DNA of 35,097 nt, taken from the NCBI GenBank assembly GCA_945905925.1, contig CAMDQN010000068.1, positions 1 to 35,097 of the forward strand. The letters are read 5' to 3'. Positions 9,052 to 16,468 of the stretch are shown one piece after another. This stretch comes from Singulisphaera sp. GP187. GTDB taxonomy: Bacteria > Planctomycetota > Planctomycetia > Gemmatales > Gemmataceae. The notes beneath the pieces are model-generated. The model ran no database searches. It was not told the origin of the DNA and worked only from the letters and a program-made list of their open reading frames with translations. Every line of letters begins with the position of its first letter. Within the stretch, counting starts at the first letter, position 1. Position numbers and translations under genes: made by a program.

Positions 9052-10434
9052 ATGAACGGCGACACGATCAACATTGCCCTCGTCGGGTGCGGCACTGTGG
9101 GCGGTGGGGTGGCGCACGTGCTACTTGCGCACGCGGACCGCGTCGCCCGGCGCGCCGGGCGCCCGCTCGCGTTGCGGCGGGTGGTCGTGAACGACCCCGC
9201 GAAACCGCGCGACCCACTCATCCCGCGCGAGATCATTTCCACCGACATCGAAGCGGCGATCCGCGACCCGAACGTTCACATCGTCGTCGAACTCGTGGGC
9301 GGACTCGGCGTCGCGAAGAAGGTCGTGCTCGATTCGCTCGCGGCCGGCAAGCACGTCGTGACCGCGAACAAGGCGCTGCTCGCGGACGCGGGCGCGGAGG
9401 TGTTCGAGGCCGCGCGCAAGGCCGAACGCACCGTGTGCTTTGAAGCGGCCGTGGCCGGCGGCGTGCCCGTGATTCGCGCTCTTGGTGAGAGCCTGGCGGC
9501 GAACCAAGTGACCGCGATTCAGGCGATTCTGAACGGCACATCGAACTTCATTCTGACCGCGATGGCCGAACACGGGATGAGCTACTCGCGGGCGCTCGCG
9601 GAAGCGCAGCGCCTGGGGTACGCGGAAGCCGACCCGACGCTCGATGTGGACGGCAGTGACGCGGCGCACAAGTTGGCGATCCTGGCGCAGATTTCGTTCG
9701 GGGTGGCCGCGAAGCCACACGAAATCGCGCGCCAGGGGATCGACACCATCGACGCGATGGACATCCGGTTTGCGAATGAACTCGGCTACACGATCAAACT
9801 GCTCGCGGAAGCGTGGACCGGGGGCCACACCCACAGCACGAACGGGGCGAAGTTGAGTCGCGGCGGTGCGGCGAGCGCGGCCCACGCGAACGGCGGCCCG
9901 CCGACGGTGGCGCTGCACGTCGCCCCGGTTCTGCTGCGCCACACGGATTTGCTTGCACAGGTGCGCGGTGCGTACAACGCGGTGTTGGTGTACGGCGATA
10001 TCGTGGGCGAGACGTTGTACCAGGGACCGGGCGCCGGCCAGATGCCGACCGCAAGTTCGGTGGTCGCGGACCTGATCGATTTGGGCGTGGGGCGAGCGCA
10101 GCGGACGTTCGCGGCAGCGAAGTTGTGGAGCCGCGAGGGTCGCGGGTTCACAGTGGAACCGCCGGAGCGAGTGCGGAGCCGGTTCTACCTGCGGTTGCAG
10201 GTTGTGGACAAACCCGGCGTGTTGGCCGACATCACGCGCATCTTGGCGGACGAGGAGATCAGCATTTCGAGTTTAGTGCAGCACGAAGCGGAAGAGGACG
10301 GCGCCGGCGGTCCGGTGCCGCTGGTGATCGTGACGCACTACGCCGCGACCGGGAAGTTCCGCAAGGCGCTGGAGCGGATCAACGCGTTAAGCACGACCGC
10401 CGCGCCCGCCGTGTTCTTCAGCATGGGTGATTGA
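9052..10434 (+). CDS. hom: Homoserine dehydrogenase with C-terminal ACT domain
   Basis: Reduces aspartate semialdehyde to homoserine with NAD(P)H, the branch point to threonine and methionine. The 460-aa protein has the Rossmann motif GCGTVGGGV (residues 12-20), ELVGG and KHVVTANKALLA in the nucleotide domain. The catalytic-domain signature NGTSNFILTAM is followed by GYAEADPTLDVDGSDAAHK, which holds the catalytic Asp/Lys. An ACT domain (RLQVVDKPGVLADITRIL, about residue 380 onward) is typical for feedback regulation by threonine. A His/Ala/Gly-rich stretch near residues 258-280 (HSTNGAKLSRGGAASAAHAN) is longer than in most homologues. GGAG precedes ATG 9052. Its stop overlaps the GTG of the next reading frame by 8 bp. 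Confidence 0.95.
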   Translation: MNGDTINIALVGCGTVGGGVAHVLLAHADRVARRAGRPLALRRVVVNDPAKPRDPLIPREIISTDIEAAIRDPNVHIVVELVGGLGVAKKVVLDSLAAGKHVVTANKALLADAGAEVFEAARKAERTVCFEAAVAGGVPVIRALGESLAANQVTAIQAILNGTSNFILTAMAEHGMSYSRALAEAQRLGYAEADPTLDVDGSDAAHKLAILAQISFGVAAKPHEIARQGIDTIDAMDIRFANELGYTIKLLAEAWTGGHTHSTNGAKLSRGGAASAAHANGGPPTVALHVAPVLLRHTDLLAQVRGAYNAVLVYGDIVGETLYQGPGAGQMPTASSVVADLIDLGVGRAQRTFAAAKLWSREGRGFTVEPPERVRSRFYLRLQVVDKPGVLADITRILADEEISISSLVQHEAEEDGAGGPVPLVIVTHYAATGKFRKALERINALSTTAAPAVFFSMGD

Positions 10435-10750
10435 CGCGAACCCGAACCCGTGGCACGAACTCCTGCAGCGCGAGCCGTTCGTGCAGTCCACCGACGCTGA
10501 CGCGGTCGCGGAGTTCAACGCGAAGCCCAAGCGGAAAAGCAAGCACGTCGTTCACCTCGATCTCTTACCGGAGCCGTTCGTCGGATCGCTGGAAGCGCCG
10601 GTTCTCCTCCTGAGCAACAACTCCGGCTCGGAGACTTCGGCGGGCGCGGCCGGGCACCGCGGGGCGGCCACCCGGCTTCGTGGAGGAGGTCTCGCACCTT
10701 TTCGAGCGTTTTTCGGGTCGCGGCGGTCATTGTTCAAACCTTCTCAATGA
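10427..10750 (+). pseudogene. Truncated conserved hypothetical gene overlapping the hom stop
   Basis: From GTG 10427 the frame gives 107 aa. The first ~65 residues look like the N-terminus of a real protein: NPWHELLQREPF, then HLDLLPEPFVGSLEAPVLLL and SNN. After about 10625 the sequence turns to low-complexity Gly/Ala/Arg and shows no protein character. I recall hypothetical proteins with this N-terminal pattern that continue much further, but cannot name the family with certainty. The 8-bp overlap with hom suggests the intact gene was translationally coupled to it. Confidence 0.4.
10515..10730 (-). pseudogene. Possible remnant of a small gene (MTAATRKTLEKVRDLL start)
   Basis: ATG 10730 with GAGAAGG upstream starts a plausible amphipathic helix (RKTLEKVRDLLHEAGWP). 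After ~22 residues the frame becomes Arg/Pro-rich noise, while a neighbouring frame reads EVSEPELLLRRRT. It lies 48 bp downstream of the frameshifted gene on the same strand and overlaps the truncated plus-strand gene. It may be a decayed small protein or chance. Confidence 0.25.
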
Positions 10751-10778
10751 GTTTCTTGACGAACTGCGCGGGGGCGTG

Positions 10779-11034
10779 TCATTGCGCACGGCTCCTTGCC
10801 CAAAGCTCCTCGAAGTATTGCTCCGTAATTGGCTCCGCGGCTTCGTCGGAATCATTCCACTCCGGCTGGTCGGTCAGCGCGTACCACTGGTCCGCTTGTG
10901 CGCTCATCAGCCCACAGAAGCCGATTGCCGAAAACGAATATCTGCCGGGTGATGAGGTCATCGACCACCTCGACGAAGTAGTCCCCAGTCTCACCTTCAC
11001 GGGAGTCCGCGTCGAATCTGTAGAACCTCTTCAT
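10779..11034 (-). pseudogene. Small conserved hypothetical gene with a single-base frameshift
   Basis: The first frame from ATG 11034 (GGAG 5-6 nt upstream) gives MKRFYRFDADSREGE, then VVDDLITRQIFVFGN and WADE. The second frame continues with AQADQWYALTDQPEWND and ends EELWARSRAQ at the TGA at 10779. Removing one base at about 10902 joins WADE to AQADQW and yields an 84-residue acidic protein that reads smoothly from end to end. The total span (256 bp) is one base over a multiple of three. It lies 23 bp downstream of the acyl ligase fusion gene. The shift could be a real mutation or a sequencing error. The function is unknown. Confidence 0.6.
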
Positions 11035-11056
11035 CACGGCTCCTCTCAACCGTTGC

Positions 11057-13696
11057 TCACTTCCCGTCGGTAATCATCGCGCGCAGCACCTTGTAGTCCG
11101 TCTTGCCGGTGCCGAGCACGGGGAGTTGCTCCAACTGCTTCACGTCGTCGAGGCGCATCACGCCGCGGTGACCTTCTCCTTGAAGGATCGCGTTCGCGTC
11201 GCGCAGTGTGAGCGATTCCGTCGTGAACAGCACGATGCGCCGACCGTCCGGCGTTTCGATGCCCTCTACCGCGACCCGCGGCCCGAGGTCCGTCGGCGGG
11301 TACTTCTTCGCAAACGGTTCTTCCAGCGCCGGCAGCGAGATCATCTCGCCGCCCGCTTTCAGGAAGCGTTTCAACCGCCCGTGGAACACCACTTCGCCCA
11401 TTTCATCAACGGCCGCGAGGTCGCCGGTGACGTACCACTTCTTCCCGTCGATCTCCACGAACGGCAAGGGGCCGTCATACCCGATGTACCCCGGGAACAC
11501 GTTCGGCCCCGCGACGTGCAGCATTCCCATCTGCCCCGGCGGAAGCACCGCGTGCGTTTCCAGATCGGTGACGCACAACGAAACACCCGTGATCGGCGGC
11601 CCGATGGTGCCGCGATTCGGTTTGCCTGGGCGCGTGACCGACACCACCGGCGAACACTCCGTGATGCCGTAACCCTCGATCACCTCGGAGTTCGGTGCGG
11701 TTTGTTTCGCCTTCGCGAAGAGCGCCGGCGATGCTTTCTCTGCGCCCACCACGATGAACTTGAGCGAGTCGAGTTCGCCCGGTTTTGCGCGCTCGAAGAT
11801 GTAGCTCATGAACGTCGGCGTGCCGGCCGCGAGCGTGGGCTTGTAGGTCGCGATCTTGCGCGCGAGCGCGCCGGAGTCCGTTGGGTCCGGGTGGTGCACG
11901 ACGCGCACCCCAACGAACAGCGGCAAGAGGCCGGTGATCGTGAGACCGAAACTGTGGAACATCGGTAGAAACCCAAGCACCGAGTTGTTCCGGTCGAGTT
12001 GGAGTGCGTCGAGACAACCGCGCTGGTCGGAGATGATATTCGCGTGCGTGAGCGGCACCGCCTTCGGCGCCTTCTCGCTTCCGCTGGTAAACAGGATCAC
12101 CGCCGGTTGGTTCGGATCGTTCGGGATGCGTTTCAGGAGAGAAGATTTGACCGCACCCCCAAAGGCGCGCACCGAAAGCAAACGCCGGAGCAAACCGAGT
12201 TTGCCCATCGAAGCGCGAAGGTCTTCGAGGAAGACGAATTGCGTGCCAGGAACCTCCACCCGCGTTCGATCGACGAACGCCTTCGACGTGACGACGTGCG
12301 TGAGGCCCATCAACTTCGCGGCGTGCGTGAGGTTGCCGGGGCCGGTCGTCCAGTTGAGCATGACGGGCAGTTTGCCCGCGAGGTGTAGCCCGAGGAACGC
12401 AAGGTCGCACGCGACCGCAGCGGGGAGCATCAGGCCAACGTTCGGCGCATCGATGTTTCGGAACTTCGCGGACATTGCCCACGCGCCGACGATGAACTTC
12501 TCGTAGGTCACTCCGCCCGCGAGGTCGTCGGCCGCCGCGACTTGCTTGTGCCGCGCGAAGGCCTGATTCAAGAACGCGGCACTGATCGTTTCACCGAGAA
12601 TGGTGAGCGGCATGTTGTCGGAAGATTGGTCGAACCAGCCCGACGGCGGCGGCTTCGGCGGCGCGTTCTGCGCCAGTCCCGCGGCGAGCGCCCACAGTCC
12701 TCCGAGCGTGGTGGGCACGGTGTCGGTGCCGAACCCGAACCGCTGTTCGACCGCGAGCGCCACGTCCATCGCGTCGAGGCTGTCCATCCCGAGTTGGTTG
12801 AAGGTTACTTCGCCGGTGTTCTCGTCGGGCGCGAGCGGGCGTTTCAGTTTCTCTTCGACGATGTGCGCGACGGCGGCTTTTGTTTCCGGCTTCACCTTCG
12901 AGAGATCGAACTCCTGCACCACCACGACCGGCGGCGGGAACTCGTGCGTTCGCGGGCCGAACAGGAAGTGGTGCGGCACGAACGTCGGCGCTTCGCGCGG
13001 CGTGTCCGCGTTGTACCACGCTTCGAGCCACTTGTTCACCAGGTCGCGCTTCGGTTCCGGGCGCTGGTTGGGGGTGAACGCTTCGAGCGTGACCGTGACG
13101 CGGCGACGCGGGGCGAAGACGAAGAGGTTCGCGGCCCAGAGCCACAGCCCGCGCAAGAAGCCGTGCATGAGCGACGGCTTGCCGTCGGCCCAACTGTACA
13201 TGCTGCCCCACAGACCGCGCGTGCGGGCGAGAACCACGGTCACGTTCGGCACAGCGGCGAGCACGTCGGCCGCGGTGCGCGCCCCGCCGAGGCGCTCGGT
13301 GCCGTCGCGCGTGAGCCGGCCGCTGGGCCAGAGGATCACGTTCCCGCCGGCGCGGAGCGTCGCGATCACTTCGCCCACGGCCTCTTCCGCGCGCTGCTTG
13401 CTTTCCTCGCTGGACCTTGTGATGTCCGGCATCCGGATGCCGCGCAACAGCCACGCGAGCGGCGCGAAGAGCGGGTTCTGGAAGTTCGTTTCGAGCAGCA
13501 GCGGGCGCGTCTTGAAGATCGACCACATCCGCACGAGGAGGTTCGGCGGGTCGGCATAGGCCGGATGGTTGGGCATGACGAGGAACGGCCCGGGGCGTTT
13601 GAACACCTCTTCGGTTCCCACGACCGTCACCTTGTAGCGCATCGAGAGAACGAGCCGCATCACCGTCCACATCGCCCACCGCATCGCCCAGAGCAT
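11057..13696 (-). CDS. Acyltransferase - acyl carrier - acyl-CoA/ACP ligase fusion (Aas-like)
   Basis: An 879-aa protein with three modules. Residues 1-~250 form a PlsC-type lysophospholipid acyltransferase with the NHPAYADP box (H-x4-D, His44/Asp49) and hydrophobic N-terminal helices, so it is membrane-associated. Residues ~275-350 form an acyl carrier domain with the phosphopantetheine site GMDSLD (Ser306). Residues ~380-879 form an AMP-binding ligase with the P-loop ILFTSGSEKAPKAVPLTH (about residue 535), EGYGITECSPVVS and a YVTGDLAAVDEMGEVVFHGR segment. E. coli Aas joins the first and last modules to re-acylate lysophosphatidylethanolamine using ACP; here the carrier is built in. ATG 13696 has AGGAGA 5 nt upstream. 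Likely role: fatty acid activation, carriage and esterification in membrane lipid repair or remodelling. Confidence 0.88.
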   Translation of the reverse strand: MLWAMRWAMWTVMRLVLSMRYKVTVVGTEEVFKRPGPFLVMPNHPAYADPPNLLVRMWSIFKTRPLLLETNFQNPLFAPLAWLLRGIRMPDITRSSEESKQRAEEAVGEVIATLRAGGNVILWPSGRLTRDGTERLGGARTAADVLAAVPNVTVVLARTRGLWGSMYSWADGKPSLMHGFLRGLWLWAANLFVFAPRRRVTVTLEAFTPNQRPEPKRDLVNKWLEAWYNADTPREAPTFVPHHFLFGPRTHEFPPPVVVVQEFDLSKVKPETKAAVAHIVEEKLKRPLAPDENTGEVTFNQLGMDSLDAMDVALAVEQRFGFGTDTVPTTLGGLWALAAGLAQNAPPKPPPSGWFDQSSDNMPLTILGETISAAFLNQAFARHKQVAAADDLAGGVTYEKFIVGAWAMSAKFRNIDAPNVGLMLPAAVACDLAFLGLHLAGKLPVMLNWTTGPGNLTHAAKLMGLTHVVTSKAFVDRTRVEVPGTQFVFLEDLRASMGKLGLLRRLLSVRAFGGAVKSSLLKRIPNDPNQPAVILFTSGSEKAPKAVPLTHANIISDQRGCLDALQLDRNNSVLGFLPMFHSFGLTITGLLPLFVGVRVVHHPDPTDSGALARKIATYKPTLAAGTPTFMSYIFERAKPGELDSLKFIVVGAEKASPALFAKAKQTAPNSEVIEGYGITECSPVVSVTRPGKPNRGTIGPPITGVSLCVTDLETHAVLPPGQMGMLHVAGPNVFPGYIGYDGPLPFVEIDGKKWYVTGDLAAVDEMGEVVFHGRLKRFLKAGGEMISLPALEEPFAKKYPPTDLGPRVAVEGIETPDGRRIVLFTTESLTLRDANAILQGEGHRGVMRLDDVKQLEQLPVLGTGKTDYKVLRAMITDGK

Positions 13697-13742
13697 GGCA
13701 TTCTCCTCGCCTCGCGTTCAGGTTTGCGTTAAGGATAGGCTA

Positions 13743-13771
13743 TTGACACTTCGCGTTGTGGGTGGGAACGT
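13743..13771 (+). promoter_or_regulatory. Possible promoter of the small secreted protein gene
   Basis: A perfect TTGACA at 13743-13748 lies in the divergent gap. The best -10 at 17 bp spacing is GAACGT, a poor match, so this is tentative. Confidence 0.25.
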
Positions 13772-13811
13772 GAGCCAGACGTGGATTTGCCCAACTGAGG
13801 GAGGCGGTGTC

Positions 13812-14186
13812 ATGCGTGCGGTCGCGGTTGCACTCGCGGCGGTCGGGCTGCTCGCGACCGCGTGCGCCGGGCACGCGGCCGACGACAACAAGGAACTCAT
13901 CGTCGGAACCTGGGAGATCGTGTACAGCGACGCGAAGGACGTGCCCGTCGGCACGAAGTTGGAGTTCACGAAGGACGGCAAGATGAAACTGAGCGCGAAG
14001 GTGGACGGCCGGGAAGTGACCGCGAACGGCGGCTACAAGGTGGACAAGGACACGCTCACGCTCACCGGCCCGGACGGCACCAAGAACGACAAGAGCCGCA
14101 TCTGCCTGCTCAACAAGACGTCGTTCATCATCAACGACGAGATCGAGGACAAGGTGATGGTTTTCAAGCGCGTGAAGGCGAAGTAG
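13812..14186 (+). CDS. Small secreted protein, Gemmata paralogous-family type
   Basis: A 124-aa protein with a signal peptide (MRAVAVALAAVGLLATACAGHA; the Cys could be a lipobox or just precede the cleavage site). A compact lipocalin-like domain follows, starting ELIVGTWEIVYSDAKD and continuing with alternating strands such as KLEFTKDGKMKLSAKVDG and YKVDKDTLTL. The GTWE start and strand pattern match the small paralogous families described from Gemmata (TIGR03066/TIGR03067 type). GGAGG lies about 7 nt before ATG 13812. An upstream in-frame ATG at 13695 overlaps the divergent gene and would put 39 residues before the signal peptide, so it is not used. The function is unknown. Confidence 0.8.
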   Translation: MRAVAVALAAVGLLATACAGHAADDNKELIVGTWEIVYSDAKDVPVGTKLEFTKDGKMKLSAKVDGREVTANGGYKVDKDTLTLTGPDGTKNDKSRICLLNKTSFIINDEIEDKVMVFKRVKAK

Positions 14187-14191
14187 CCACA

Positions 14192-14225
14192 GGTAAGCCG
14201 CTTGCGGCTTCGCGAGCGGCTTACC
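14192..14225. repeat. Palindrome with the shared GCCGCTTGCGGCTTCGCG core
   Basis: Arms GGTAAGCCGCT (14192-14202) and AGCGGCTTACC (14215-14225) are perfect, with a 12-nt loop. The core matches the elements at 4657-4713 and 6357-6413. It lies between the small secreted protein stop (14186) and the hydrolase start (14256), so it may serve as an intergenic hairpin. Confidence 0.6.
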
Positions 14226-14255
14226 CTCCCCATCCTCTCACCCAGACGGCACACC

Positions 14256-16232
14256 ATGAACCGCCGCGACCTCTTCCGCGCCTCCGCTGTTGCTGCTCTA
14301 TCAGGGGGCTTACGCCCCCCGCTCGCCTGGAGTGCCGATCCGCCTTCGGCCGATGAGATGATTCGCAAATACCTCGCCGCCGAAACCAAGCGCGTCTCCG
14401 CGAAGTTCCTCGACGGCGCCACCACGAAAGCCGAGTGGGAGAAGGCGCGCGAGCGGTTGAAGGGCGAGTTCCTCGACATGCTCGGCATCGACCCGCTGAT
14501 GATGAAGATGACACGCACGCCGCTGAAGGCGACCGTGACCGGCACGCTGAACCGCGGCGATGTGGTTATCGAGAACCTGCACTACCAGAGCAACCCGGGA
14601 CTGTACGTCACCGCGAACCTGTACAAACCGAAGACGATCGCGAAGGACGCGAAGCTCCCCGCGATCCTTTACGTGTGCGGCCATTCCAACAAGGGGCGCG
14701 ACGGCAACAAGACCGCGTTCCAGGACCACGGGATGTGGTTCGCTTCAAACGGTTACGTTTGTTTGGTGGTGGACACGCTGCAACTCGGCGAGATCGCGGG
14801 GAAACACCACGGCACATACAACCTGAACCGCTGGTGGTGGCACAGCCGAGGCTACACACCGGCCGGCGTCGAGTGCTGGAACGGCGTCCGCGGCATCGAC
14901 CACCTTCGCTCGCTCCCCTACGTCGATGGCGAAAAGATCGGCGTGACCGGCATCAGCGGCGGTGGTGCGGTCACCAACTGGATCATTGCGGTGGACGATC
15001 GCGTGAAGGTCGCGGTGCCCGTGTCCGGTGTCAGCGATCTGGAGAGTTACGTGACCGATCAGGTCATCAACGGGCACTGCGACTGCATGTTCTACCACAA
15101 CCTCTATCAGTGGGAATGGACGACCGCGCTCGCGCTGTTCGCGCCGAAGCCGCTGCTGTTCGCGAATAGCGACAACGACCCGATTTTCCCGATGTCCGGC
15201 AACAAGCGGATCATCGAGCGGTTGCGGAAGTGTTACGACCTCTTCAGGGCGAAGGATCAAGTGGATGAGCACGTGTCGAAGGGCGGGCACGCGTACCGCG
15301 CGGACCTGCGAATCGCGATCTTCAGTTTCTTCCACAAACACCTGAAGGGCGATAACACGCCGGTGAAGGACGCGGATTTCGTCGCGATTGAGGGCAAGGA
15401 ACTGCGCGTGTTCCCGGAGGACAAGGACATCCCGAAGGACGCGATCAACGCGACCGCGGACGCGACGTTCGTGCCGGTCGCGAAGGTGGAACTGCCCACC
15501 GAGAAGACCTTCGCGGAGTGGAAGCGTGATCTGAAAGACCGCGTTTACAAGCGACTGTTCAAGAACAGGGATCTGCCGCGTAACGAGGCGGACTACGTCG
15601 ATCTCGGAGAAGGTCGCCAAGGAATCACGACGGAAGCGGGAATCGTGCTAGCGCTGGGGCCGAAGACGAAATTCGACTTCGACAAGAAAGGACCGTTCGT
15701 CCAGGTAGTTCTCAATCCCGACGACGACGCGGACGCGGAGTTCAAACGCTGGTCGGCGCGATTTGCGGATGTGAAAGCACTCTACACCGTGTTCCCGCGA
15801 GGCGGTGGCCCACTCCGGTGGACCGACAAGAATCCGCCGAACACCGTCGCCCGGTCCTTCGCTCTGCTCGGCCGAACGGTCGATACGGATCGCGTGTGGG
15901 ACGTGTTCCGCCCGCTCATGGCGCGCGACCCGCGTTTACCGGCGCGGACGCTCGGCGGCCGCGGTCAGGCTGGCATCATCGCCGCGTATGCCGCGGTGTT
16001 CGAGTCGTCGGCCGTGAACGAGGTGATCATCCTCGATCCGCCCACGTCGCATCGCGATGGGCCGCATTTCCTCGGTATCATGCGCATCCTCGACATCCCC
16101 GAAGCGCTCGGGTTGCTCGCACCGAACGTCAAGCTCACGCTCGTGGGCAAGAACGCGAAGGACAAGGCGTTCGACCGCACTGCGGCCATCTACGAAGCCG
16201 CCGGCGCGAAGGACAAGTTCAAGAGGGAGTAG
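14256..16232 (+). CDS. Tat-exported alpha/beta hydrolase (acetyl xylan esterase/dienelactone hydrolase type)
   Basis: A 658-aa predicted periplasmic esterase. The N-terminus MNRRDLFRASAVAAL carries a twin-arginine motif and a hydrophobic stretch. The catalytic domain (about residues 100-390) shows the nucleophile elbow GVTGISGGGAV, the acid in ANSDNDPIFP and the histidine in KGGHAYRAD, in the order expected for a Ser-Asp-His triad. The remaining ~270 residues look like a second, degenerate hydrolase-like half (ARTLGGRGQAGIIAAYAAV). Relatives in planctomycetes act on acetylated or sulfated polysaccharides; the substrate here is unknown. ATG 14256 is chosen because it places the Tat motif at the very N-terminus. 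A palindromic element at 14301-14330 encodes residues ~16-25 (SGGLRPPLAW) inside the signal peptide. Confidence 0.85.
   Translation: MNRRDLFRASAVAALSGGLRPPLAWSADPPSADEMIRKYLAAETKRVSAKFLDGATTKAEWEKARERLKGEFLDMLGIDPLMMKMTRTPLKATVTGTLNRGDVVIENLHYQSNPGLYVTANLYKPKTIAKDAKLPAILYVCGHSNKGRDGNKTAFQDHGMWFASNGYVCLVVDTLQLGEIAGKHHGTYNLNRWWWHSRGYTPAGVECWNGVRGIDHLRSLPYVDGEKIGVTGISGGGAVTNWIIAVDDRVKVAVPVSGVSDLESYVTDQVINGHCDCMFYHNLYQWEWTTALALFAPKPLLFANSDNDPIFPMSGNKRIIERLRKCYDLFRAKDQVDEHVSKGGHAYRADLRIAIFSFFHKHLKGDNTPVKDADFVAIEGKELRVFPEDKDIPKDAINATADATFVPVAKVELPTEKTFAEWKRDLKDRVYKRLFKNRDLPRNEADYVDLGEGRQGITTEAGIVLALGPKTKFDFDKKGPFVQVVLNPDDDADAEFKRWSARFADVKALYTVFPRGGGPLRWTDKNPPNTVARSFALLGRTVDTDRVWDVFRPLMARDPRLPARTLGGRGQAGIIAAYAAVFESSAVNEVIILDPPTSHRDGPHFLGIMRILDIPEALGLLAPNVKLTLVGKNAKDKAFDRTAAIYEAAGAKDKFKRE
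14301..14330 (+). repeat. GGGGGCT-TAC-GCCCCCC palindromic element inside a Tat signal peptide
   Basis: Begins TCAGGGGGCTTACG, pairs GGGGGC with GCCCCC across a short loop and ends CCGCTCGCCTGG. Related copies are at 20558-20594 (+), around 20829-20862 (- orientation) and 26927-26955 (+). It is translated in frame near the c-region of the hydrolase signal peptide. Confidence 0.6.
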
Positions 16233-16241
16233 GTCGCGAAG

Positions 16242-16379
16242 AAACCTACCCGCCGCCCCCTCCCCTAAGAAGGGAGGGGGGTACCGCTCGCTGTGCTCGC
16301 GGACTCAGAAGGCACGGCGCCAGCCGCGCTCTCTGTCTCCCCCTCCCTTCTTAGGGGAGGGGGTTGGGGGGAGAGGTTC
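16242..16379. repeat. Paired CCTAAGAAGGGAGG / CCTCCCTTCTTAGG palindromic element
   Basis: Arms at 16242-16281 (starting AAACCTACC) and 16338-16379 (ending GAGAGGTTCT) are inverted copies of C/G-run sequence. Each arm is also nearly self-palindromic around TTCTTAG. About 55 bp lie between them. It begins ten bases after the hydrolase stop. It is the same outer family as 6321-6461 and shares its AAACCTACC end with the elements at 18703 and 22463. Confidence 0.65.
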
Positions 16380-16402
16380 TTTTAATTTTCGCTCAAGTTC
16401 CC

Positions 16403-16430
16403 TTGCGGCAGCGGCGCGCGGTGTTATAAG
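16403..16430 (+). promoter_or_regulatory. Putative promoter of the foldase gene
   Basis: TTGCGG at 16403-16408 and TATAAG at 16425-16430 are 16 bp apart, about 40 bp before ATG 16469 and just after the palindromic element. Confidence 0.45.
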
Positions 16431-16468
16431 CCGCGTCGATCACGCCGACTTAACCGGAGGGAACGAAA

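Noticed and set aside
12542-13732. Long plus-strand frames opposite the acyltransferase fusion
   Set aside because: Arg/His-rich antisense frames with no motif; the opposite strand carries PlsC, ACP and ligase motifs.
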